Part shown: positions 1-5,622 of the stretch, piece by piece
Layout: the number at the start of each line of letters is the position of its first letter
Position numbering within the stretch: the stretch's first letter is position 1
DNA from: Bacilli bacterium
Lineage (GTDB): Bacteria; Bacillota_I; Bacilli_A; ML615J-28; CAG-698
DNA: 6,668 bases
Assembly: GCA_028691715.1 (NCBI GenBank)
Contig: JAQUYR010000066.1
Coordinates: forward strand, 1 to 6,668
Direction of reading: 5' to 3'
Notes under the pieces: generated by a model
Told to the model about the DNA's origin: nothing
What the model saw: the letters and a program-made list of their open reading frames with translations, nothing else
Database searches by the model: none
Translations under genes and position numbers: made by a program

Positions 1-278
1 CAACTACTCAATATGTTCCTGAGTGGGTTTATGTTTTTGATAAGAGTAAATTAGTCAGTGGATATTCCTTTGCTACAACAAATGCTAATCCAACATGTAG
101 AAGCACTGATATGGCCTACACAGAAGGGATCAATTATACTGTTGTTATTGATGGGTTTATTATATCTGATAATATTGAGGAAGTGAGTATAGAAAACGTT
201 GTAAAGGTTAATGGTGAAGATGTCAGTTTTGTCTACAGCGACCATAATGCTGTTGTTTTAAAATTTAAATTAAAGTAG
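1..278 (+). CDS. C-terminal part of an unidentified protein (5' end outside window)
   Basis: An open frame runs from base 3 to a TAG stop at 276-278, giving 91 residues with no start codon or ribosome-binding site near its beginning, so it is the end of a longer gene. The peptide alternates hydrophobic and polar residues (for example VVIDGFIISD and the final AVVLKFKLK), as in a beta-sandwich or beta-barrel domain. It holds one Cys and one Trp (TGG). No membrane segment or catalytic motif is visible. I do not recognise the family. The stop lies 13 nt before the next start, so it probably shares a transcript with the DUF554 gene. A minus-strand frame over 51-245 is a shadow of this gene. Confidence 0.75.
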   Translation, partial: TTQYVPEWVYVFDKSKLVSGYSFATTNANPTCRSTDMAYTEGINYTVVIDGFIISDNIEEVSIENVVKVNGEDVSFVYSDHNAVVLKFKLK

Positions 279-291
279 AAAGTGTGATTTT

Positions 292-996
292 ATGCTAGCA
301 ACAGTTGTTAATGCTATAGCAGTATTAGTCGGAGCATCGCTTGGATTATTATTAAAAAAGATAATTAAAAAGGAAATTTGTGATTCTGTTTTAAAGGCAA
401 TTGGAATTGTAGTTTTATTATTTGGAATTGCTGGAGTTATGCGATACATGCTTCATATAAATGTTGATACTGGAGAAATAACAACTAGTAATGAATTGAT
501 TTTGATTATAACAATGGCTGTAGGAATGATGATTGGTGAATTATTAAAAATAGACCACCACCTGGAAACGTTTGGAAATCATCTTGAACGTAAATTGGGC
601 AAGTCATCGTTTTCTGTTGGCTTCGTATCTTCAACACTTGTTTTTTGTGTTGGAGCAATGGCAATTGTAGGTAGTGTTAATGCTGCTCTTGGAGATTCAA
701 GCGTCATCTATTTAAAGTCTGCTATCGATATGGTTACAGCGGTAGTTTTGGCTTCAACTCTTGGATTTGGTGTTTTGTTTTCAGCAATTCCAATAATTTT
801 ATACCAAGGGGGTTTAACCATCGGGGCATATTTCCTGGGTAATTTTATGAGTGATCAATTTATTGCCGTATTCAGTATGGTTGGTTATGCAATGGTTGCT
901 TGCATTGGATTGAATTTTTTAATTAAAGAAAGGATTAAGGTTGCTAATATGCTACCAGCATTAATCTTAGTAATCTTATATTTTTTGGTGTTCTAG
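292..996 (+). CDS. DUF554 family integral membrane protein (YdfK/YqgA-like)
   Basis: This 234-residue, strongly hydrophobic protein has about six to seven likely membrane segments (near residues 1-21, 34-54, 67-86, 108-131, 145-175, 190-212 and 217-234). Family recognition rests on the start MLATVVNAIAVLVG, on FCVGAMAIVGS (118-128) followed by GD (134-135), on LKSAID (141-146), and on GFGVLFSA (158-165) followed by a QGG. These are the conserved blocks of DUF554, and the length is normal. The family sits in the cytoplasmic membrane; its substrate is not established, so I assign no reaction. The ATG at 292 begins the typical family N-terminus, although the upstream ribosome-binding site is weak. 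Its stop directly abuts the next start codon, which implies translational coupling. Confidence 0.88.
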   Translation: MLATVVNAIAVLVGASLGLLLKKIIKKEICDSVLKAIGIVVLLFGIAGVMRYMLHINVDTGEITTSNELILIITMAVGMMIGELLKIDHHLETFGNHLERKLGKSSFSVGFVSSTLVFCVGAMAIVGSVNAALGDSSVIYLKSAIDMVTAVVLASTLGFGVLFSAIPIILYQGGLTIGAYFLGNFMSDQFIAVFSMVGYAMVACIGLNFLIKERIKVANMLPALILVILYFLVF

Positions 997-2298
997 ATGG
1001 AATATATAGTTAGAAAAGGTGAATTTAAAGACTTGCTAGGGATTATGAGTGTTATCGATGATGCCAAGGAATTATTTCGACTTAATGGCTCGACTCAATG
1101 GCAGGATACTGATGGCTACCCAAATGCCAATACTTTTATAAAGGATCTTGAAGAAAATGAAGTTTTAGTCTGTGTCGACGATGAGAAAATAATTGGAGTT
1201 GTTGTTGTTTCCTATAAAGAGGAAGAGTGTTATAAGACAATAACCCAAGGAAAATGGTTGAACGATAATCATTATGCTGTGATACACCGTTTAGCGGTCA
1301 AAAAAGAGTATTATCATCAAGGAGTTGCCCGGTTACTCTTGGATAAGGTTGAATACCTAGTTATTGAAAGAAATATATACGATATTAAAGCTGATACTCA
1401 CGAGAAGAATATCGCTATGCAACATCTTCTCGAAACAAGTGATTACTCATATACAGGAGTTGTTTATTTGTTAAGACCTGATGTTTTAGAGAAAAAAAGG
1501 CTGGCATATCATAAGATTATCGGTAGAAAGAAACATATGAAAAAGGCTATTCTTTTAATTCATGGTTTTTTGAGCGATATGACAGACTTTGATAACCTCG
1601 TTCCCTTTTTAGAGGAAAGGTATGATTATGTTTGTAAGATTGTTTTACCTGGCCATGGTCCTGAGAATAACTATGATTATGATAAATTTAACAAGGAGGA
1701 TACCTTCAAGCATTTAACTGATACATTTGATGATCTCCATCGCAGGTATAAAGAAATAGATGTTCTGGGATTTTCTATGGGAGGTGCTCTGGCTAGTTGT
1801 TTATCAAGCTTTAGAAATTTTAACAAGCTAATTCTTTTAGCTCCAGCTAACAAATATTTTAATCCTAAGGCTTTAGTTTCAACAACTGAATTTAGTGCTC
1901 GAAACTTTAGCTCTTTAGAAAAAGCAATTGTTAAGAAATCAGCACCCGAACAGGAAGCCTATAAAAACTTACTGAAAGCTGTTAGTAGTGACAGTTCATT
2001 AGGTTTGAGTTTTGTTTTGAGAAAATATTTGAGATCATATATTTGGAAAGCATACAATGAGTTCAAGGATATAGTTTTAAACTGCAATAAAGATTTAACA
2101 GAGATAAAGAATCCAACTCTCATATGTTGGGGAACAATTGATCAGTTGGTTCCACGAAAGTCAGTGGAATATTTATATTCTATTTGCACAAATCCTAACA
2201 AAAATCTCAAGATTTATGAAGGAATTACCCATTTAATGTTGATGTCGAAGAATTCAGAACCCATTATTAAAGATATTTTAGATTTTTTAGATAATTAG
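997..2298 (+). CDS. Fused GNAT N-acetyltransferase and alpha/beta hydrolase (carboxylesterase/lipase-like)
   Basis: One 433-residue frame holds two complete domains. Residues 1 to about 175 are a GNAT acetyltransferase resembling stand-alone proteins of about 170 residues: GSTQWQD near residue 31, the strand VIHRLAV (95-101), the acetyl-CoA loop YHQGVA (106-111), DTHEKN, and a typical end RLAYHKII. Residues 182-433 form an alpha/beta hydrolase: oxyanion-hole HGF (189-191), nucleophile elbow GFSMGG with Ser260, Asp382 in GTIDQLVP, and His412 in GITHLM, so the Ser-Asp-His triad looks complete. The order and size match small carboxylesterases and monoacylglycerol lipases. No signal peptide is seen, so it should be cytoplasmic. 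Substrates of both halves are unknown. The start directly follows the DUF554 stop; a weak GGTG lies at 987-990. Met181 (ATG at 1537) at the domain junction could start a free 253-residue hydrolase. Confidence 0.9.
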   Translation: MEYIVRKGEFKDLLGIMSVIDDAKELFRLNGSTQWQDTDGYPNANTFIKDLEENEVLVCVDDEKIIGVVVVSYKEEECYKTITQGKWLNDNHYAVIHRLAVKKEYYHQGVARLLLDKVEYLVIERNIYDIKADTHEKNIAMQHLLETSDYSYTGVVYLLRPDVLEKKRLAYHKIIGRKKHMKKAILLIHGFLSDMTDFDNLVPFLEERYDYVCKIVLPGHGPENNYDYDKFNKEDTFKHLTDTFDDLHRRYKEIDVLGFSMGGALASCLSSFRNFNKLILLAPANKYFNPKALVSTTEFSARNFSSLEKAIVKKSAPEQEAYKNLLKAVSSDSSLGLSFVLRKYLRSYIWKAYNEFKDIVLNCNKDLTEIKNPTLICWGTIDQLVPRKSVEYLYSICTNPNKNLKIYEGITHLMLMSKNSEPIIKDILDFLDN

Positions 2299-2330
2299 AT
2301 AATTTTAAAACTATAAGAAAAGAGAAAAAT

Positions 2331-3308
2331 ATGAAAAAATTATTAACTGTTATAATGTTATTATCATGCCTTTTTTTACTTGCCTGCAATAAAGAAAATG
2401 ATGAACCTTTATTTGTTGCTTCGGATTATTCAGATATCAATAATTGGATTAATGTTCCACAGGAGATTACTAAAGAAGTCGATGTTTTTTATCTAATCCC
2501 AACTTGTTGGGGAAGAATGAGCGAAGAAGAACCAGTAATCTCAGAAATTGATAATCAAATTCTAAGAAACTATGGCCCACTCGCTTTTAATGATCAAGCA
2601 AATGTTTTTGCACCATATGCTAATTTATATGCTCCGTATTATCGTCAAGTGGATTCTTCGCTTCTTGCTTTTACCCTTGAAGAACAGGCTGAAATTCTTT
2701 CGTCATATCCAAAAGCAGATGTTTTTGCTGCTCTTGATTATTACTTTGAGAACTATAACAATGGTCGACCATTTATCCTTGCTGGTCATTCACAGGGATC
2801 AAATCTTCTTTGTTATGTTCTATCTGAATACATGAAAGAAAATCCTAAAATATATAAAAGAATGATTTGTGCCTATGTAATAGGTTATTCAGTAACTGAA
2901 CAATTCTTGGAAGAGAATCCTCATCTAAAGTTTGCTACATGTGCTACTGATACTGGAGTTATTGTTTCATATAATACAGAAGCAGAAGTAGTGGAAGGAG
3001 TTAATCCGGTGTTACTTGAAGGAGCAAAAGCTATCAATCCAATTAATTGGAAAACTGATGATACCTATGCTTCCAAAGAAGATAATTTGGGTACAAACGT
3101 TTTTGGAGAAAAGATGATGAATTTTGCTGATGCTAAAATAAACCTTGAAAGAGGAAGTGTAATCTGTAGCACAGTAAATCCTGATAATTATGTTTCAACA
3201 AACAGTGCTTTTCCTAAAGGAATGTATCATAGTCAGGATTATAATTTTTATTATTACAATCTTCGTCAAAATGCTCTTGACCGTATTCAACAATATCTTA
3301 ACTCTTAA
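2331..3308 (+). CDS. DUF3089 family lipoprotein, predicted alpha/beta hydrolase
   Basis: This 325-residue protein starts with a lipoprotein signal peptide: a basic MKK, a hydrophobic core, and lipobox LLAC with Cys19 as the likely lipidated residue. It is predicted to be anchored on the outer face of the membrane. The mature part fits DUF3089: VDVFYLIPT (50-58), the stretch FAPYANLYAPYYRQ, the nucleophile elbow GHSQGS with Ser154 (152-157), NPINW (236-240), and a C-terminal YHSQDYN (299-305) followed by NLRQNA. Ser154 and His300 are plausible catalytic residues; the acid is not assigned. It is probably an esterase or lipase-like enzyme, but the substrate is unknown. The A-rich AGAAAAGAG upstream can serve as ribosome-binding site. 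It lies 32 nt after another alpha/beta hydrolase with which it shares little beyond the fold. Confidence 0.85.
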   Translation: MKKLLTVIMLLSCLFLLACNKENDEPLFVASDYSDINNWINVPQEITKEVDVFYLIPTCWGRMSEEEPVISEIDNQILRNYGPLAFNDQANVFAPYANLYAPYYRQVDSSLLAFTLEEQAEILSSYPKADVFAALDYYFENYNNGRPFILAGHSQGSNLLCYVLSEYMKENPKIYKRMICAYVIGYSVTEQFLEENPHLKFATCATDTGVIVSYNTEAEVVEGVNPVLLEGAKAINPINWKTDDTYASKEDNLGTNVFGEKMMNFADAKINLERGSVICSTVNPDNYVSTNSAFPKGMYHSQDYNFYYYNLRQNALDRIQQYLNS

Positions 3309-3337
3309 TATAATTTTATTTTAAATACAAAAAAATT

Positions 3338-3348
3338 GAGGTAGGTGG
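3338..3348 (+). promoter_or_regulatory. Ribosome-binding site that fixes the TTG start of rlmD
   Basis: GAGGTAGGTGG lies 6 nt before TTG at 3355 and is one of the best Shine-Dalgarno matches in the window. An in-frame TGA at 3337-3339 rules out any earlier start, and no ATG or GTG lies in frame between that stop and the TTG. TTG is therefore the best-supported initiator. Confidence 0.75.
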
Positions 3349-3354
3349 CTATTC

Positions 3355-4689
3355 TTGAAAAAAATTGAAGTGAAATGCAGTGAGTTAAACGAAAAAGCTT
3401 TAGGAATAGTCCATCTAGGAAAAGATAGTATTGAAGTTCCCAACTTTTTACCAAGAGAAGAAGGGATAATTGAAATAAATAATGAGGGAAAATTTTCAAG
3501 AGTAAAATTAATCAAGATTACAAAACCCTCTTCTAAAAGAGTTGAAGTTAAGTGCGATATTTATAATAATTGTGGAGGATGTCAACTTCTTCATTTGAGT
3601 TATAATGACCAAATAGAATTTAAACGAGAACTTGTTGAATCATACTTCAAGAATGCAGGACTACCATCGAAGATTGATGAAATTATCAGTGCTGAAAAAT
3701 TGGTAGAATATCGCAATAAAATGCAAGTAGCTTATAAATATCGTGAAGGTAAGGTTGTTTGTGGATTCTATGAAGAGGAGTCACATCGTATTATCCAATT
3801 GACTAATTGCTTGGTTCAATCCCCAAAACAAAATGAGATAGTCAAGTATATTCAAGTATTGATGGGGCAAATGAAGATTGCTCCTTATAACGAGGATAAA
3901 AGAACCGGAGTTATTAGATTTGTTTTAGTCAGAGAAGCCAGATTTACCAAAGAAGTAATGGTAATTATTGTTACCAACAGTGAGATGTTTCCTGGAAGAA
4001 ACGATTTCATCAAGAGGTTAAAAGCCAAATTTGATTATATAACAACAATCATCCAAAATGTTAATAGTCGCAAAACTAGTATAATTTTAGGAGATGAGGA
4101 AAGAATTCTTTTTGGTAAAGGATATATTGAAGATTATTTATGTGGTATAAAATTTAAAATTTCTTCAAAAACATTCTTTCAAACAAATCCTTACCAAACC
4201 GAAAAATTATATAACAAGGTTGTTGAATATGCAGCTTTAACAGGAAATGAAACTATCATTGATGCTTATTGTGGAGTGGGAACAATTGGAATGGTATTGG
4301 CTAAAAATGCTAAAAATGTTATTGGAGTTGAATCTAATAAGCAATCAGTAACAAACGCTTCAGCAAATGCTTATGAGAATAAGATTAAGAATATAAAATT
4401 TTACTGCAATGATGCTACAGATTTTTTGATGAAGCTGGCGAGTGAGAAGATTGAAGTTGATATAATAATCATGGATCCTCCAAGAAGTGGTTCAACAATA
4501 GAGTTTTTAAATTCAATAAAGAAATTGAAACCGAAAAAAGTAATTTATGTTTCTTGTGATCCAGCAACACTGACAAGGGATTTAAAAGATCTTATCAGTG
4601 ATTATAAAATTGAGAAAAAAGCTATTGTTGATATGTTTGTTGGGACATATCATGTAGAAAGTATAGTTTGTCTTGAAAGAAAAAAGTAG
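3355..4689 (+). CDS. rlmD: 23S rRNA (uracil-C5)-methyltransferase, RlmD/RlmCD type
   Basis: This 444-residue enzyme is predicted to use S-adenosylmethionine to methylate C5 of uridine in 23S rRNA. Residues 1 to about 60 resemble a TRAM RNA-binding domain. Cys67, Cys73, Cys76 (in CGGC) and Cys152 match the [4Fe-4S] ligands of RumA/RlmD. The methyltransferase part shows FFQTNP (274-279), the SAM-binding DAYCGVGTIG (303-312), DPPRSG (374-379), catalytic Cys401 in VSCDPATLTRDL, and the general-base Glu435 in HVESIV. All key residues are present and the length is normal. In Bacillus a single homologue (RlmCD) modifies both U747 and U1939, so the target site here could be one or both. The start is TTG with a strong ribosome-binding site. 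It is the last gene of the tightly spaced block. A TrmA-type tRNA enzyme is unlikely given the Cys cluster and TRAM-like region. Confidence 0.93.
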   Translation: MKKIEVKCSELNEKALGIVHLGKDSIEVPNFLPREEGIIEINNEGKFSRVKLIKITKPSSKRVEVKCDIYNNCGGCQLLHLSYNDQIEFKRELVESYFKNAGLPSKIDEIISAEKLVEYRNKMQVAYKYREGKVVCGFYEEESHRIIQLTNCLVQSPKQNEIVKYIQVLMGQMKIAPYNEDKRTGVIRFVLVREARFTKEVMVIIVTNSEMFPGRNDFIKRLKAKFDYITTIIQNVNSRKTSIILGDEERILFGKGYIEDYLCGIKFKISSKTFFQTNPYQTEKLYNKVVEYAALTGNETIIDAYCGVGTIGMVLAKNAKNVIGVESNKQSVTNASANAYENKIKNIKFYCNDATDFLMKLASEKIEVDIIIMDPPRSGSTIEFLNSIKKLKPKKVIYVSCDPATLTRDLKDLISDYKIEKKAIVDMFVGTYHVESIVCLERKK

Positions 4690-4711
4690 TTTTTATCATA
4701 AAAACATCGAG

Positions 4712-4740
4712 ATAGTATATTCTCTATTATGAGAATCTAT
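4712..4740 (+). other. Imperfect hairpin downstream of rlmD, possible weak terminator
   Basis: ATTCTC (4719-4724) and GAGAAT (4731-4736) are perfect inverted arms around a 6-nt loop. ATAG (4712-4715) and CTAT (4737-4740) extend the stem across a 3-nt bulge. A second small hairpin, GTTTTTA/TAAAAAC around a 3-nt loop, lies at 4689-4705 and includes the last base of the rlmD stop. Neither is followed by a clean T-tract, so termination is possible but not clear. They could also be a processing or mRNA-stability element between rlmD and the next gene. Confidence 0.3.
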
Positions 4741-4750
4741 TTAGTATAAG

Positions 4751-4759
4751 TGCTATAAA
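4751..4759 (+). promoter_or_regulatory. Possible extended -10 promoter for the DUF3795 gene
   Basis: TGCTATAAA matches the extended -10 form TGnTATAAT with one mismatch in the hexamer. No good -35 box lies at 16-18 bp upstream. If used, it would give a leader of about 185 nt before the start at 4950. The rest of the 260-nt gap shows no gene; it holds short palindromes (AACTATAGTT at 4789-4798 and AAGATATATATCTT at 4895-4908). This is a weak call in AT-rich DNA. Confidence 0.25.
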
Positions 4760-4949
4760 ACATTTTTCATGTCTTCAATCTATGTTTGAACTATAGTTTG
4801 TTTAGAGAGAAAGTAGATAGTTATAGTCATTGAGTATTAAATTTTCTAAATTAATTCAACAAGCTATAGGCAGGTAAAAAATAATTTGATGTAGAAGATA
4901 TATATCTTAAAGACAACAATATTCAATTTTTGAGAAAATCGGAGAAAAA

Positions 4950-5384
4950 ATGAAATCAATATGTGGAGCAGATTGCAATAATTGTAACCTTAATCAAAAA
5001 TGTAAGGGATGTATTAAAACATGTGCTAGTCCTTTTGGAGGAAAATGCCTTGCTGCTGAATACATTAAAGTCAGTAGTATTGGGGAATACATAAAATTTA
5101 AAGAGAAATTAATATCTGAATTTAATGCTTTAGGAGTAGAAGAACTTCCGAAGATAACTCAGCTTAATGAATTACCTGGATTTTATGTTAACCTTGAGTA
5201 CAAACTTCCAGATGGAAGTGTGGTTAAATTCTTGAATGATAGTGATATTTATCTCGGTTGTCAGATTGAGATTTCAGACATTAACAAGTATTTTGGATTT
5301 ATTGCTTGTTTAGATTTTATACTTATATCAACATATGGTATAGGTGGTTCTAATCCAGAGCTTGTAATATATAAAAAAAGGTAA
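4950..5384 (+). CDS. DUF3795 family cysteine-rich protein, probable metal-binding
   Basis: This 144-residue protein starts at ATG with GGAG 5 nt upstream, a good ribosome-binding site. The N-terminus is packed with cysteines: Cys5, 9, 12, 18, 21, 25 and 33, in the order CGADC-NNC, CKGC, C, C. This is the pattern of DUF3795 proteins and suggests a zinc or iron-sulfur site. The remainder (about 40-144) is a small alpha/beta region with an amphipathic helix near 45-60, a strand FYVNLEYKLPDG, and the end ELVIYKKR, which I recognise as common in this family. No catalytic motif or signal peptide is seen; it should be cytoplasmic. Its function is unknown. It is separated from rlmD by 260 nt and followed by a strong terminator, so it may be transcribed alone. 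Confidence 0.85.
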   Translation: MKSICGADCNNCNLNQKCKGCIKTCASPFGGKCLAAEYIKVSSIGEYIKFKEKLISEFNALGVEELPKITQLNELPGFYVNLEYKLPDGSVVKFLNDSDIYLGCQIEISDINKYFGFIACLDFILISTYGIGGSNPELVIYKKR

Positions 5385-5401
5385 TAATTATATTAAATAA
5401 T

Positions 5402-5437
5402 AAAAAAGCTATTAGGGATACTCTAGTAGTTTTTTTT
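5402..5437 (+). terminator. Rho-independent terminator after the DUF3795 gene
   Basis: A 16-bp stem closes on an ATA loop (5418-5420). A6 at 5402-5407 pairs with T at 5431-5436, then GCTATTAGGG (5408-5417) pairs with CTCTAGTAGT (5421-5430) with three G-T wobbles. The T-tract at 5430-5437 has eight T. It lies 17 nt after the TAA stop. The A-run on the 5' side means it could also act on the other strand. It isolates the upstream genes from fic. Confidence 0.85.
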
Positions 5438-5561
5438 GTTAATTTTTTGATTTATCAAATGAATAAAAACAAAACTATCCTTACCATAATTATATCCAAT
5501 TTCTATACAACAATATATAATAAATTATTTATTTAATTTGTGATAAATCATACAATTTCTC

Positions 5562-5590
5562 TTGAATATTCGTCCAAAAAATGGTATAAT
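5562..5590 (+). promoter_or_regulatory. Sigma-A promoter of the fic gene
   Basis: TTGAAT (5562-5567) and a perfect TATAAT (5585-5590) are separated by the ideal 17 bp. Transcription should begin near 5596-5598, giving a leader of about 26 nt. The preceding 5438-5561 stretch is AT-rich DNA without a gene. The promoter is embedded in the repeated half-sites described at 5567-5621. Confidence 0.88.
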
Positions 5591-5621
5591 TTGGACGAAT
5601 AAGTGAAGAGGTGGACGAATA
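5567..5621 (+). promoter_or_regulatory. Three-copy half-site operator over the fic promoter and ribosome-binding site
   Basis: The arms TATTCGTCCAAA (5567-5578) and TTTGGACGAATA (5590-5601) are a perfect 12-bp inverted repeat with an 11-bp spacer. A third copy, TGGACGAATA, lies at 5612-5621 in the same orientation as the second, exactly 20 bp on (about two helical turns). The copies cover the -35/-10 spacer, the predicted start of transcription, and the ribosome-binding site up to the start codon. Such placement is typical of repressor sites. The winged-helix end of the Fic protein itself is the obvious candidate binder; that link is inference. Confidence 0.75.
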
Positions 5622-5622
5622 T

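Noticed and set aside
51..245. Minus-strand open frame of 64 codons
   Set aside because: It lies opposite the open end of the upstream + strand gene, lacks a clear ribosome-binding site, and its peptide resembles no family I recognise.
2572..2835. + strand open frame of 87 codons
   Set aside because: It is a different frame wholly inside the DUF3089 gene, whose conserved motifs, including GHSQGS, lie in the main frame.
3277..3282. TTGACC as a -35 box for rlmD
   Set aside because: Its distance to TATAAT at 3309 is 26 bp, far from the 16-18 bp needed.
3286..3314. Possible promoter TTCAAC-17-TATAAT for rlmD
   Set aside because: The -10 is perfect but the -35 matches only three of six positions, it lies in the end of the preceding gene, and such hexamers are common in AT-rich DNA. 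It remains possible but is not called.
3305..3515. Two overlapping minus-strand open frames
   Set aside because: They oppose the start of rlmD and its ribosome-binding site; low-complexity hydrophobic peptides of this kind are expected from AT-rich antisense sequence.
5567..5601. Inverted repeat at fic read as a terminator or a transposon end
   Set aside because: It has no T-tract after the second arm, overlaps a consensus promoter and has a third copy at the start codon. No transposase or target duplication is visible, so an operator explains it better.
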